From contig CM065806.1 in assembly GCA_033398695.1 (NCBI GenBank), forward strand, positions 42,743,001-42,807,000: DNA of 64,000 bases, written 5' to 3'. Under the pieces are notes generated by a model. It ran no database searches, was not told where the DNA came from, and was given only the letters and a program-made list of their open reading frames with translations. The first letter of the stretch is position 1, and each line of letters begins with the position of its first letter. The translations under genes were made by a program, and so were the position numbers. This document shows positions 11,478 to 22,892 of the stretch, in pieces. The stretch is from Orobanche coerulescens. Lineage: Eukaryota > Streptophyta > Magnoliopsida > Lamiales > Orobanchaceae.

Positions 11478-11710
11478 CTCTGAAGGTGCAAGGCGATAGG
11501 GCGCCTTGAAATAGGAGCCGCGCCCGGCTCTAACTCTATAGCAAACTCAACCTCACGATCCGGTGGCAATCCGGTAATTCGTCAGAAATACATCAGGAAA
11601 CTCATTAACGACTGGAATCGACGAAAGCTCGACTCCACCATCCTCCGCCTTCAAGGCGTAACACCAATATCCAAGACACCCTTTCGCAGAGACTCATCAC
11701 CTTCAAGGCA

Positions 11711-12061
11711 TTAATGACGAATTCTGTTTCCCTCTTCGCCCGCGAAAGAGTGCTCGGTGCCGTCCTCGGCTAACATAGTGATGATTCTCGTGCGGTAGTT
11801 CATGATTGCGCCATGCCGCTCGAGCCAATCATCCCCGAGAATCAAATCCTCACCCTCGATATTAACGACAATAAGATTAGAGAGCCAAGCTCTCTCACAA
11901 ATAAACACAGAGCAGTCTCGGACCTCTCGATCACCGACAATTCTATCACCACTAGGAAGTTTAACGATGAAAGGCTCGCAAGGTGACAAACAGTCGAGAC
12001 TTAAACGGCGTACACACTCTAGAGAAATGAATGAATGCGTAGCACCCGAATCGAAAAGCAC
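11711..12061 (-). pseudogene. gypsy B aspartic protease
   Basis: A 116-codon open piece starting [12 protein letters not shown], where DSG is the retropepsin active-site motif. The terminal flap-like region [23 protein letters not shown] follows. This enzyme would process the gag-pol polyprotein. A frame break separates it from reverse transcriptase (11477-11711 is the degraded linker). Confidence 0.85.
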
Positions 12062-12128
12062 ACCGACGGGATGGAAATGAATGTGAACGGTACTGTCGCC
12101 ACGGTAGTCGCTGGATCATCGGCCCTCC

Positions 12129-13323
12129 TCATCTCATAGATACGTGGCCGAGCAGAGCCGACATCGAAGCTACACCCCTAGCGGGTGTCCCGACCCTTAC
12201 CTCGGCCGGCACTCGGTGGAGGCGGCGAGCAAATGAGCCCCGGTTCACACTCGGCTCTACTTGATGCTGATTGGGAAGAACGGCGCCACGAAGCCGCTTG
12301 ATCTGCTCACAAAAAGGGGCCTTGTGGCCAATTGTCCCACAAGTGTGACAAGTAAACTTTGACGAGAACACCGCGGTTCCTATGGCTCCGCACACCACAG
12401 CTTAAAACATGTGGGTTCACGAGCGGAGGTTCCGGCGGCACCCGAAAACTCCCAGAGAAACGAGCCGAACCGCCGTTGAAATATTCGCACTTGAGATTTC
12501 GCTGGCCTCCACTCTTAGGACTGAAAAATTTCCGACCGACTCGCTTCTTGCTCTCACGAGCCAAATCGCTAGCCGTCACCGAAATATCATAAGCAAGGGC
12601 TCGACTGATAATCCTTCAAGGTAGTACAGACGAGCCTGGACATATAGTCCCGAATGGGCGGCTTCATCCTCTGGAAAATGGAAAATTTTGTCGCTCTCTG
12701 CGACAACTTGGGTCTTCACATAACCCAACTCTTTGTTGAAATCAGCAATAGCTTGGGATACGGGAATATCCCGAGGTTGAGCATCGTAGAAAGCATGCAC
12801 TCGAGCCTGTCCGACCGCCACGGACAATACTCGGTCTCCATCAATTCTTGGAATTCGGCCCATGAAGCAACGTGATCTTTGGGACCAACGGCCTCCCACC
12901 AATCTGAGCGTCTCCGTGAGAAAGTATTGAGCAATAGGGACCCTACGGTCCTCGGGCAATTAGTAGCAAGAAGACTTTGGATATCTCCTTGATCCACCCT
13001 TCCCACCCGATCGGGTCCGAAGCTCCCGAACCGAGGAGGATGCATCTTGATGACATCCTCGAAGCGGCCGATCCGCTCCGCCCGATTAGCATGGGCCTGA
13101 TCGGGGTTACGAACCACCTGTGCTATAGCCGCCATCTGGTTAACCATTTGCCGCATGACAGAAGCAATACCAAGATCGGCGCGCTCCCGAGAAGAAGCAT
13201 GACTATGACGGCCGCTTGCACGGCCTCGAAGAGTGCGACGTGGCCGCCCCACCGCCGCCCCACGTCCTCGGCCGCGTCCACGGCCACGACCACGACCACG
13301 ACCACGGTTTCTCCGGCATCCAT
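12129..13323 (-). pseudogene. gypsy B gag
   Basis: It starts at 13323 with MDAG, the same start as gag of element C, and runs through Arg/Gly repeats, a Retrotrans_gag domain ([27 protein letters not shown]) and a zinc-knuckle piece (CHTCGTIGHKAPFC) near 12330. At least four frames are needed, because many 1-5 nt deletions break the sequence relative to element C. Its product would be the capsid and nucleocapsid. Confidence 0.85.
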
Positions 13324-13565
13324 ACCGGTGTGTTAAAAGATAACAGGAGCATATCGAGGATGAGTAAGGAAAACTACGATGATAAGCAAAAGAGGGAGAA
13401 TAACCACGGTTCAAGAAACGAAATACGGTATGTGAAAGCAAACAATCGGGTAAGGAAACTTACGAGCCTTTGGAAGTCTTGAGATGCCGGCGGTGTGTGA
13501 CAATGTGCAAAACAAAACACGACTAGACCCAAGTAACCGACAAGCCTAGGTATCCATAAACCTAG

Positions 13566-13578
13566 AGCTCCGATACCA
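13566..13578 (-). other. Primer-binding site of gypsy B
   Basis: The minus strand reads TGGTATCGGAGCT, close to the plant initiator tRNA-Met site, separated from the 5' LTR by GAAAA (13583-13579). The gap sequence matters because it reappears at the end of the inverted arm in the 5' LTR. Confidence 0.8.
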
Positions 13579-13583
13579 TTTTC

Positions 13584-16500
13584 TGTAACACCCGAGATAT
13601 TCGGAATAGGTTTCTGTGCGGTAGACCCCTACATTGGACCTACCAGGCTACAATTGAAAAACTCGACTCGTCTAACCATCTTGGTTAGCGTGGATACAAA
13701 ATTATATAATGTGACATATAAAGATACGCCGGAGCAACCGCAAAATAAGCATCAACCAACAACGAGACAGCTTTAAAAACAATACGATTCGGAGTTTGAA
13801 ACAAAGAGCCTAAGTACTCATGAGTACAATCTATAAGTTTAAAGCGTGGGAACAACCATATCGAAATGGACAAAGGAAATAAGTAGACCCAATGCACATG
13901 TCAACGACAGCCAACATCCTCGTCTTGTCACGGTGCTCGCTCGTCGGATAATCATAACCGAAATCCATAACAAGAATTTCCCGACAACGGGTCCCCAAAG
14001 GGGTTAGCAATTATGCTAGTACAAGTATTCAAGGCAAACCAATCGCTTACACATTTCATATTACATGCACCAAAATCATTTGAAAACCAAAACAAGACAT
14101 GTCTTTTAGAAACAAGCAGTCAAATAATTTGCCTTGGGAACAGAGTAATATCATAGATTCCCTTACGAGGCCTCTAAGGACCCTCCGCATGGCTACATTA
14201 CAAAACAAAACACGCACATGCATCGCCTTGGGAACAGAGTAATATCATAGATTCCCGCACGAGGCCTCTAAGGACCCTCCCGCAGCTAGCTAAACAAACT
14301 CGTGAAATCCGGGCGCGGCATAGATTTCCCTCCTTGACCCCGTCCAACACGAGGTGAGTTACACACAAGTAATATACATCACCATTTCATGTTAAGCTTA
14401 AAGGTTTCCAAAATACTTGCCTCGAATTATTGACGACGTGAAGAGCGGAAAGGAAAGTCACCGACAACCGCTAGGAACCAACGAAACCGAACCTAACGAT
14501 TCGAAGAACACAATCACAACCGCTTCTAAATGAACACGGAATTGAATACACCCGAAAACCCGCCTACGATTCATGTATATTCGTATAAAAACAACAACGA
14601 GGGCGGACCAAAACCAAACCCTCTCGATTCCGAAAAAATCACGAAATACACAATGAATCCGTAGGGAAACTAAGAATACCAACAAGATTAAACATATTCA
14701 TCATGAATCCATCAACAAAAGCGGAGCGGATCGGAGGAAAATCCCAAAACCCCCAAATTATCCAAAAGTAGGGTTCTAAGAGATTACCTTGGATTTAGGA
14801 TGAGAAACACAAGTGGATGATGTTAGTCTACACCAAGAACTCAAGCAAAGAATCTACGAAGTGATTGGAAGGAGAAAATCGCCTCAAATCGCCTCACGGG
14901 GTCGCTCGGCCGCGGAAGGAGGAAAGAAATGAGAAATGGTGTTCATCTCGGTCAACTCCTGGTTTATATAGCCGGGAGTGTTAGCGCACGCTAAAGCCTC
15001 AAGATTAGCGTGCGCTAACGGGATAAGATTACAAATCTTATCGTTAGCGTCCCGATCCCAAGAACTGAGGTTTTGGCCGTTAGCGTGCGCTACCATACAT
15101 GAGTAGCGTGCGCTAATAACCTCTCGGTAGCGCGCTATCGACCAATAGCGTGCGCTACGAACATCACCGAGTCGGTGGCAAACCGCCCGTAACCCACGAT
15201 ACGTTAGCGTGCGCTACCATACAAGCATAGCGTGCGCTATCTGATCCGTTAGCGTGCGCTACCATACAGCGTAGCGCGGCGCTAATCGCACTGAACGGGT
15301 TCGAGGAATCGGCCCAAGATCGACACTCACGCTAGCGCACGCTAACGTATCAGTGGGTTACGGACGGTTTGCCACCGGACTCGGCTGATGTTCAGGTAGC
15401 GCACGCTATTGGTCGATAGCGCGCGCTACCGCGTGGTTATTAGCGCACGCTACTCATGCATGGTAGCGCACGCTAACGGCCAAAAACCCGGTTACTGGAC
15501 TGGGACGCTAACGATAAGATTTGTAATCTTATCCCGTTAGCGCACGCTAATCTTGAGGCTTTAGCGCGCTAACACTCCTCGGCTATATAAACCAGGAGTT
15601 GACCGAGATGAACACCATTTCTCATTTCTTTCCTCCTTCCGCGGCCGAGCGACCCTGCAGGCGATTTGAGGCGATTTTCTCCTTCCAATCACTTCAGAGA
15701 TTCTTTGCTTGAGTTCTTGGTGTAGACTAACATCATCCACTTGTGTTTCTCATCCTAAATCCAAGGTAATCTCTTAGAACCCTACTTTTGGATAATTTGG
15801 GGTTTTGGGATTTTCCTCCGATCCGCTCCGCTTTTGTTGATGGATTCATGATGAATATGATTAATCTTGTTGGTATTCTTAGTTTCTACGGATTCGTGGT
15901 GTATTTCGTGATTTTTACTAATCGAGAGGGTTTGGTTGTGGTCCGCCCGTTGTTGTTTTTATACGAATATACATGAATCGTAGGCGGGTTTTCGGTGTAT
16001 TCCAATTCCGTGTTCATTTAGAAACGGTTGTGATTGTGTTCTTCGAATCGTAGGTTCGGTTTCGTTGGTTCCTAGCGGTTGTCGGTGACTTTCCTTTCCG
16101 TTCTTCACGTCGTCAATAATTCGAGGCAAGTATTTTGGAAACCTTAAGCTTAACATGAAATGGTGATGTATATTACTTGTGTGTAACTCACCTCGTGTTG
16201 ACTGACGGGGTCAAGGAGGGAAATCTATGCCGCGCCCGGATTTCACGAGTTTGTTTAGCTAGCCAAGTGGAGGGTCCTTAGAGGCCTCGTGCGGGAATCT
16301 ATGATATTACTCTGTTCCCAAGGCGATGCATGTGCGTGTTTTGTTTTGTAATGTAGCCATGGGAGGGTCCTTAGAGGCCTCAAGGGAATCTATGATATTA
16401 CTCTGTTCCCAAGGCAAATTATTTGACTGCTTGTTTCCTAAAAGACATGTCTTGTTTTGGTTTTCAAATTATTTTGCATGTAATATGAAATATGTAAGCG

Positions 16501-17471
16501 ATTGGTTTGCCTTGAATACTTGTACTAGCATAATTGCTAACCCCTTTGGGGACCCGTTGTCGGGAAATTCTTGTTATGGATTTCAGGTTATGATTATCCT
16601 GACGATGAGCACCGTGACAAGACGAGGATGTTGGCTGGTCGTTGACATGTGCATTCGGGTCTACTTATTTCCTTTGTCCATTTCGATATGGTTGTTCCCA
16701 CGCTTTAAACTTATAGATTGTACTCGAGTACTTAGGCTCTTTGTTTCAAACTCCGAATTGTATTGTTTTTAAACTGTCTCGTTGTTGGTTGATGCTTATT
16801 TTGCCGGTTGCTCCGGGCGTATATTTATATGTCACATTATTTAATTGTGTATCCTCGCTAACCAAGATGGTTAGTCGAGTAGAGTTTTTCTATTGTAGCC
16901 TGGTAGGTCCCATGTAGGGGTCTACGGCGCTGTAACATATTCCGAATATCTCGGGGTGTTACAGAAAATAACGGGTTCAGTAGTGAACTGTCCAGTACTG
17001 GACACTCACGCTAGCGCACGCTACCGGGAATCATCAGCGTGCGCTAGCCCCTCGACGTTAGCGTGCGCTAGCATATGTAGCGTACGCTAATACGCTAGTC
17101 CAGAAGGCTGGAAAAACAACACTGTCACTCCCAGGGCTACTCGATAGCGCGCGCTATGGAACAAACGTAGCGTGCGCTACTAAGGAACCCCTAGCGCGCG
17201 CTATGCAGAAAAATAGCGTGCGCTAGGTATGAAATATGAACGGTTCCCAAAACACCGGAAGGTGAACGAAACATCCAACGGAACCTCTCAACGGTTAACA
17301 TATCATAGAATGGACCCACGGCAACCCAAACGGGCGGTTCCGCTCAACAATAACGGGGATAAAACCCATAGATAATAGAAAAGATACACTGAAAGATACA
17401 CAAGGGTCACTACTATCGGGAAATACGCCGAAAAAGAAAAATACAAGGGGAAGAAAAATGCGGATATTACA
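13584..17471 (-). repeat. 5' LTR of gypsy B with 1.6-kb inverted duplication
   Basis: It is 3888 bp long against 2237 bp for the partner LTR. From 13584 to about 15345 it follows the normal minus-strand LTR. From about 15335 to 16963 the LTR runs in the opposite orientation to its 3' terminus TGTTACA, followed by GAAAA. At 16970 the minus-strand LTR resumes and continues to 17471. The arms (about 13584-15205 and 15335-16963) form a long palindrome with a spacer of roughly 130 bp. TATA boxes at 14963-14970 (minus) and 15584-15590 (plus) point away from each other. Confidence 0.9.
14981..15575. repeat. 12-mer array at the centre of the LTR palindrome
   Basis: TAGCGTGCGCTA words run up to about 15285 and TAGCGCACGCTA words from 15333 to 15575, so the array is itself mirrored about the palindrome centre. 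It lies between two divergent TATA boxes. A further block of the array belonging to the same LTR is at 17012-17225. Confidence 0.85.
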
Positions 17472-17476
17472 CAGAT

Positions 17477-17718
17477 ATCTTCTTGTGATAGTGCTAGAGA
17501 GATTTGGAAAATATTAGAAATCACACACGAAGGCACAAATCAAGTCAAGGAGATGAAGATCAATATGCTTCTCCATGACTATGAGCTATTCATGATGAAG
17601 GGTGACGAGTCCATCACCAATATACTCGACCGATTTTCGGTCATCACCAATGGACTAGCTTCCTTCGGAAAACCGCTATCAAGTAGTGAGAAAGTCAAGA
17701 AAATCTTACGATCACTAC
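17477..17718 (+). pseudogene. copia gag middle part, after the gypsy B insertion
   Basis: The frame continues from 6465: ISSCDSAREIWKILEITHEGTNQVKEMKINMLLHDYELF, then ESITNILDRFSVITNGLASFGKPLSSSEKVKKILRSL. This is the UBN2-type gag core of plant copia elements. It is cut at 17719 by the Tat-like LTR. The remainder of this gag, including the first zinc knuckle, is missing; the C-terminal knuckle resumes at 22893. Confidence 0.88.
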
Positions 17719-18803
17719 TGTTGTGTCGAGAATTATACTCTCCGACCGGCGATCGACTCGGAGATCGGGCGACCTAGCCATTGCCGAGCAGCTTAGGCAG
17801 AACTGCCGACCAGAGATCGAGCGACATAGTCTTAGCCAAGCAACCGAGGTAGATCGGCCGACTGAAGGTCCCAGGACAAGTCCCGATGCCGAGTGATCGA
17901 CATCTAAGACGATCGTCTCTCGGTACTTGGCGATCGAATCCTGGCGGCCGACTAGCGGACGATCATCTCCCGGCACTTGCCGACCGACCCTTGGTGACTG
18001 GCCGATGCCGACCCCTGGTGACCGGCTAAAGACGACCGCCTCATGCCGTTCGAAGCCGATGGTCATCCAGTCGGCAAAGGCCGAACCTCAGGACAAAGCC
18101 CACGTGCAGTGCCAAGACAAGATCCGCATTTCACGGATCATTGACCACAGCCTGTCAGCATCTTCCCACCAGCCGACAGGCCCGCCAAAAGGTGTCAGTA
18201 GGACCGCATGTGACAGTGACTCCGGACGCGTGCTGGATCCTCATTGGACCGCACAGCTGGCTGCCAGCAGCTGCCTTGGACTTTAGGCAGACTGCCCATG
18301 TGACTTGAAAACGATCGCACCATTATTATAATGTCCGGAAGGGGATCGCCCGCCAGAGGACAAGGCTCCTCAGCCCCTATAAATAGAAGGCTCCCTGCAC
18401 TCGGCCAACTCTCTGTCATTCTCGCCATTCACGCATAACACAGAAGCAACTCTCACAGCTTGGATTTCTCCTACTCTTGGCAACAGCTATCTCTCGGTTC
18501 TTTCTTCTCTCGGCCTCTGTCATACAGAAGACGATCGGCAGGGACGAATAACACCAAGCTTCGCTCAAGAGCTGGATTAACAGGGTCTTTTTACACTCAT
18601 TATACTTAGATTCTCACATTAATACTTGTATGCACGAATATTTGTATTAATAACATCTCGCGAGAGCATTCAAGCCCGGGCCTAACAAACCCGGCAAATC
18701 TTGTGTTTATTCATATTCTCTCGGAAATGCTCCCGCAACCTTGTTTGTTGTCCGTCCATTCCAGCAGTATTTAATCATCAGATATATATTTTGGGCAACA
18801 ACA
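17719..18803 (+). repeat. Tat-like LTR 1 (left)
   Basis: It starts TGTTGTGTCGAG and ends GGGCAACAACA. It is rich in CGATCG words (for example near 17745, 17900 and 17925) and has TATAAATA at 18378-18385. It is followed two bases later by TTGGCGCTAGAAGG, a probable primer-binding site. Length is 1085 bp, against 1128 bp for the three LTRs at 47.8-55.7 kb. Confidence 0.88.
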
Positions 18804-18929
18804 ATTGGCGCTAGAAGGAGGGCATCCAACCCTCATTTTTATTCCTACCGTCTCGAAGAACACTCACTGTTCTCCGGGGCATATACCTGAAGAAACACTC
18901 ACTGTTGTTCAGAGAAAGCTTTCAGAAAA

Positions 18930-20159
18930 ATATCTTCCGCCTCCGCGTCGAAGAAAGCCGCTGGCCAGCCCGCCAGACGCCTCTTTCCGTCTCAGTCCGA
19001 GCCACAGCCGATGGCGAAAGGTAGCCGCCGCGGTCCGAGATGCTCGATCCCACCCCTGACGGGCGGCCCAAGCCTCTCGCTCGATCTGTTCCGAACCTCG
19101 GAACAGATCGACGAGGCCATGGCCGTTCTACAGGAGCGACGGAGTGCTCTCGACGCACCTCCCGCTATCACCCCCTCGACCATCCGCCGGAAGACCAAGC
19201 GGAAGTTCAGGGCGTTACTGGCCGAGCGATCGCCAGGAGGCTCTCATCCGCAAGGAGAGGCGCTCGCCAACCGGGGCACCTCTGTTTTCGATCGCCTAGG
19301 CAGCGACCCATCTTGGTGGCCGAGGCAGTCCGGCCCCAGCTACGAGACAACGGAGTTTGAGTCCGTCACCAGGAGCTCGGCCTACCCGGCTCCCAGAAGG
19401 TAGCCCAGCCGTCTGGCTCCCTCTCGCCAAATTGCCGAGGTCGGGAGCAGCGGAGTCAGGAGATCGGTACACGATCGCCTCGGCTCCCTCTACCAAAGCC
19501 GATCCGCAAGCGACCGAGCCACGGCGATGGCCGCGATGCAACGTCAGCTCGACGACATGAAGGCGCTCCTGGAATCCAGGGCAGGCGCCAAGAAGACGAT
19601 CGCGGAGCCGAGCGAGCCGCTCGCGGTCCACATCGAGCTCGCCCCCGTGCAGAACAAGATCGCTCCTCCGCAAACACCTTGGTACGAGGGGAGATCGGAC
19701 CCCGAAGTGCACCTGAGCAAGTTCAACATCTACATGACCGGGTGTGGGGAATCAGACGCGACCAGGTGCCGAATGTTCCCTCTGACGCTGGATGACCTCG
19801 CCCACAGGTGGTACGCCTCATTGCCGCCTCGGTCCATCGGCTCCTTTAACCAACTGGCGAACGTCTTCACAGCTCACTTCGCCGCCAAAGTCGCTCGACC
19901 GGAAGGTCCCCTTCGCATGATGCAAATCAGGCAGGGAAAAGAAGAGTCCGACTCGGACTACATCGACCGAGTAGACGAGATCATCCTCAATGGCGAACCC
20001 ATAAGTGATGAGATCGCCCTCTACACGGTCTTAGGTGGATTCCATGGTCTTTCGCCTAAGTTCAGGTATCTCACGAAGGACCAACCCGCGACCTACGCGA
20101 TCTTCCGAGCTAAGGCCGCAGACTTTCTGGCCAGGCAAAGGATTCTTCTCAACCTTTGA
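18930..20159 (+). pseudogene. Tat-like gag, copy 1
   Basis: A 410-codon frame, the same length as the intact copy on the minus strand (54453-53224). The start codon has become ATA (18930-18932) and there is an in-frame TAG at 19401-19403 where the relatives have CAG. It contains a basic Pro/Ser-rich N-terminus, a coiled stretch (MQRQLDDMKALLES) and a Retrotrans_gag core with EGRSDPEVHLSKFNIYM, FPLTLDDLAHRWYASLPPRSI and the QGKEESDSDYIDRVDEIIL region, ending LARQRILLNL. There is no zinc knuckle in frame. Confidence 0.88.
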
Positions 20160-21030
20160 GCAGCGCGATCGGCGCCCGAACGACGATCTCCCGCCCGATC
20201 GCCGGTATCAACTTATGAATAAGGCGATCGGCAGCCGAGCGACGATCACCAGTCTTCCAGCCCTATCGCCGATCATGAAGCTACATCACCAAACCGGAGG
20301 ACTCGCTCGCCATCTACAGTCCACCATTTAACATGATGGACTAAGGCTCGCGACCGCCTCCACCGCACAACATACATCCATGGTCCTGGTAGTCGATGGA
20401 ACCGGCTGCTTCGGCCATGCAAGGTCCCTTTGGGCCAAGATCGCCCGCCCTTCGTTTAAATACGAGGCAGGCGTAGTCTGAGGGCCCTCCAAAATTAATC
20501 AGTGGACACGATCGCCCGCCCTCAAAGTATCATCATCTAATATGGTGAACCCGGACAATGCGACGTGCCACTACCCCCGTCTCAACGTACACCGTCGAGG
20601 TTCGCCGTCCTCATGGCGGGCCGAGGTGGAAGCAGAGCTAACAAGCCGCGGACGTGGAGTTGAATCATCCGATGCTGCCCCGCGCAGGGACTCCTCTAGA
20701 CCAAGACCGCACGCCCTTCGTTTAGATACGAGGCGAGGCACAGCCTAACAGAGGACCCTCACAATAAAATGAGTCACAAGACACTCAATGTCTTCGCGCA
20801 CAAGACACGGTCATGGAGTCGGTCCATCGAACTCCGCGACTGTACACGATTCCTCAAAACGACGAAACCATCAAGTTTTTGAGGGGGATCGGCCAATGTT
20901 GTTTTTTGCAGGTACAAGACCGAAAGATAGCTAGCCAATCGACCAGATCGCCCGTCCTCATCTTACACGATCGCCAGCAAAAACCACCTCGCCCCATGTC
21001 TTCAACATCGGGGCAAGCTGGGGGGGCAAT
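20160..21030 (+). other. Noncoding 3' internal region of the Tat-like element
   Basis: No gene is supported. It holds two diverged direct copies of a block around the word GCCCTTCGTTTA (near 20450 and 20717), each followed by a CCCTC stretch. It ends in the polypurine tract GCTGGGGGGGCAAT directly before the LTR at 21031. In an autonomous relative pol would be here. Confidence 0.75.
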
Positions 21031-22088
21031 TGTTGTGTCGATAATTATACTCTCCGACCGGCGATCGCCTCGGAGATCGGGCGACCTAGCTATTGCCGAG
21101 CAGCTTAGGCAGAACTGCCGACCAGAGATCGAGCGACCTAGTCTTAGCCAAGTAGCCGAGGTAGATCGGCCGACCGAAGGGCCCAGGACAAATCCCGGTG
21201 CCGAGCGATCGACATCTTAGACGATCGTCTCTCGGTACTTGGCAATCGACTCCTGGCGGCCGACTAGCGGACGATCATCTCCTGGCACTTGCCGACCGAC
21301 CCCTGGTGACCGGCTAAAGACGACCGCCTCATGCCGTTCGAAGCCGATGGTCATCCAGTCGGCAAAGGCCGAACCTCAGGACAAAGCCGACGTGCAGTGC
21401 CAAGACAAGATCCGCATTTCATGGATCGTTGACCACAGTCTGTCAGCATCTTCCCACCAGCCGACAGGCCCGCCGAAAGGTGTCAGTAGGACCACATGTG
21501 TCAGTGACTCCGGACGCGTGCTGGCTCATTGGACCGCACAGCTGGCTGCCAGCAGCTGCCTTGGACTTTAGGCAGACTGCCCATGTGACTTGAAGACGAT
21601 CGCTCCATTATTATAATGGCCAGAAGGCGATCGCCCGCCAGAGGACAAGGCTCCTCAGCCCCTATAAATAGAAGGCTCCCTGCACTCGGCCAACTCTCTG
21701 TCATTCTCGCCATTCACGCATAACACAGAAGCAACTCTCACAGCTTGGCTTTCTCCTACTCTTGGCAACAGCTATCTCTCGGTTCTTTCTTCTCTCGGCC
21801 TCTCTCATACAGAAGACGATCGGCAGGGACGAAGAACACCAAGCTTCGCTCAAGAGCTGGATTAACAGGGTCTTTTTACACTCATTATACTTAGATTCTC
21901 ACATTAATACTTGTATCCACGAATATTTGTATTAATAACATCTCGCGAGAGCATTCAAGCCCGGGCCTAACAAACCCGGCAAATCTTGTATTTATTCATA
22001 TTCTCTCGGAAGTGCTCCCGCAACCTTGTTTGTTGTCCGTCCATTCCAGCAGTATTTAATCATCAGATAAATATTTTGGGCAACAACA
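21031..22088 (+). repeat. Tat-like LTR 2
   Basis: It starts TGTTGTGTCGATAATT after a G-rich polypurine tract, ends CAACAACA and carries TATAAATA at 21663-21670. It is followed by the primer-site word TTGGCGCTAGAAGG, so a second internal copy begins after it, as expected of a tandem sharing an LTR. Confidence 0.88.
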
Positions 22089-22214
22089 ATTGGCGCTAGA
22101 AGGAGGGCATCCAGCCCTCATTTTTATTCCTACCGTCTCGAAGAACACTCACTGTTCTCCGGGGCATATACCTGAAGAAACACTCACTGTTCTTCAGAGA
22201 AAGCTTTCAGAAAA

Positions 22215-22887
22215 ATGTCTTCCGCCTCCGCGTCGAAGAAAGCCGCTGGCCAGCCCGCCAAACGCCTCTTTCCGTCTCAGTCCGAGCCACAGCCGATGGC
22301 GGAAGGTAGCCGCCGCTGTCCAAGATGCTCTATCCCGCCCCTGACGGGCGGCCCAAGCCTCTCGCTCGATCAGTTCCGAACCTCGGAACAGATCGACGAG
22401 GCCATGGCCGTCCTACAGGAGCGACGGAGTGCTCTCGACGTGCCTCCCGCTATCACCCCCTCGGCCATCTGCCGGAAGACTAATCGGAAGTTCAGGGCGT
22501 TACTGGCCGAGCGATCACCAGGAGGCTCTCATCCGCAAGGAGAGGCGCTCGCCAACCGGGGCACCTCTGTTTACGATCGCCTAGGCAGCCACCCGTCTTA
22601 GCGACCGAGGCAGTCTGGCCCCAGCTACGAGATGACGGAGTTTGAGTCCGTCACCAGGAGCTCGGACTACCCGGCTCCCAGAAGGCAGCCCAGCCGTCTG
22701 TCTCCCCCTCGCCAAATAGCCGAGGTCGGCAGCAGCGGAGTCAGGAGATCAATACACGATCGCCTCGGCTTCCGCTCCCAAAGACGATCCGCAAGCAACC
22801 GAGCCACGGCGATGGCCACGATGCAACGTCAGCTCGACGACATGAAGGCGCTCCTAGAATCCGGGGCAGGCGCCAAGAAGACGATCG
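22215..22887 (+). pseudogene. Tat-like gag, copy 2, truncated
   Basis: It starts with an intact ATG (MSSASASKKAAGQPAKRLF) and runs 128 codons to a TAG at 22599-22601 where the relatives have Trp (TGG). It then continues in frame through QRQLDDMKALLESGAGAKKTI to about 22887, where it is fused to copia sequence. The Retrotrans_gag core is missing. Confidence 0.85.
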
Positions 22888-22892
22888 TCGGG

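Larger units (their letters stand above)
6466..17471 (-). mobile_element. Gypsy element B, complete insertion with rearranged 5' LTR
   Basis: The boundaries are fixed by a 5-bp target duplication CAGAT at 6461-6465 and 17472-17476 and by the copia gag frame resuming afterwards. Minus-strand order is 5' LTR (17471-13584, enlarged by an inverted arm), primer site (13578-13566), gag, protease, reverse transcriptase, RNase H, integrase, chromodomain, polypurine tract (8714-8703) and 3' LTR (8702-6466). All coding parts carry frameshifts, so it is dead. It is the same broad family as A and C. Confidence 0.95.
17719..22887 (+). mobile_element. Gag-only Tat-like gypsy element, truncated tandem
   Basis: The order is LTR (17719-18803), internal region with gag only (18804-21030), LTR (21031-22088), then a second internal region cut inside gag at about 22887, where copia sequence resumes at 22893. 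There is no pol between gag and the polypurine tract, so it is non-autonomous. The same family occurs at 47809-55709 on the minus strand, where it is complete. A right target duplication cannot be checked because the end is deleted. Confidence 0.88.

Noticed and set aside
16326..16772. 148-residue protein in the inverted LTR arm of gypsy B
   Set aside because: Lies in LTR intron/U5 sequence, is not conserved as protein in the other LTRs and overlaps tandem noncoding blocks.
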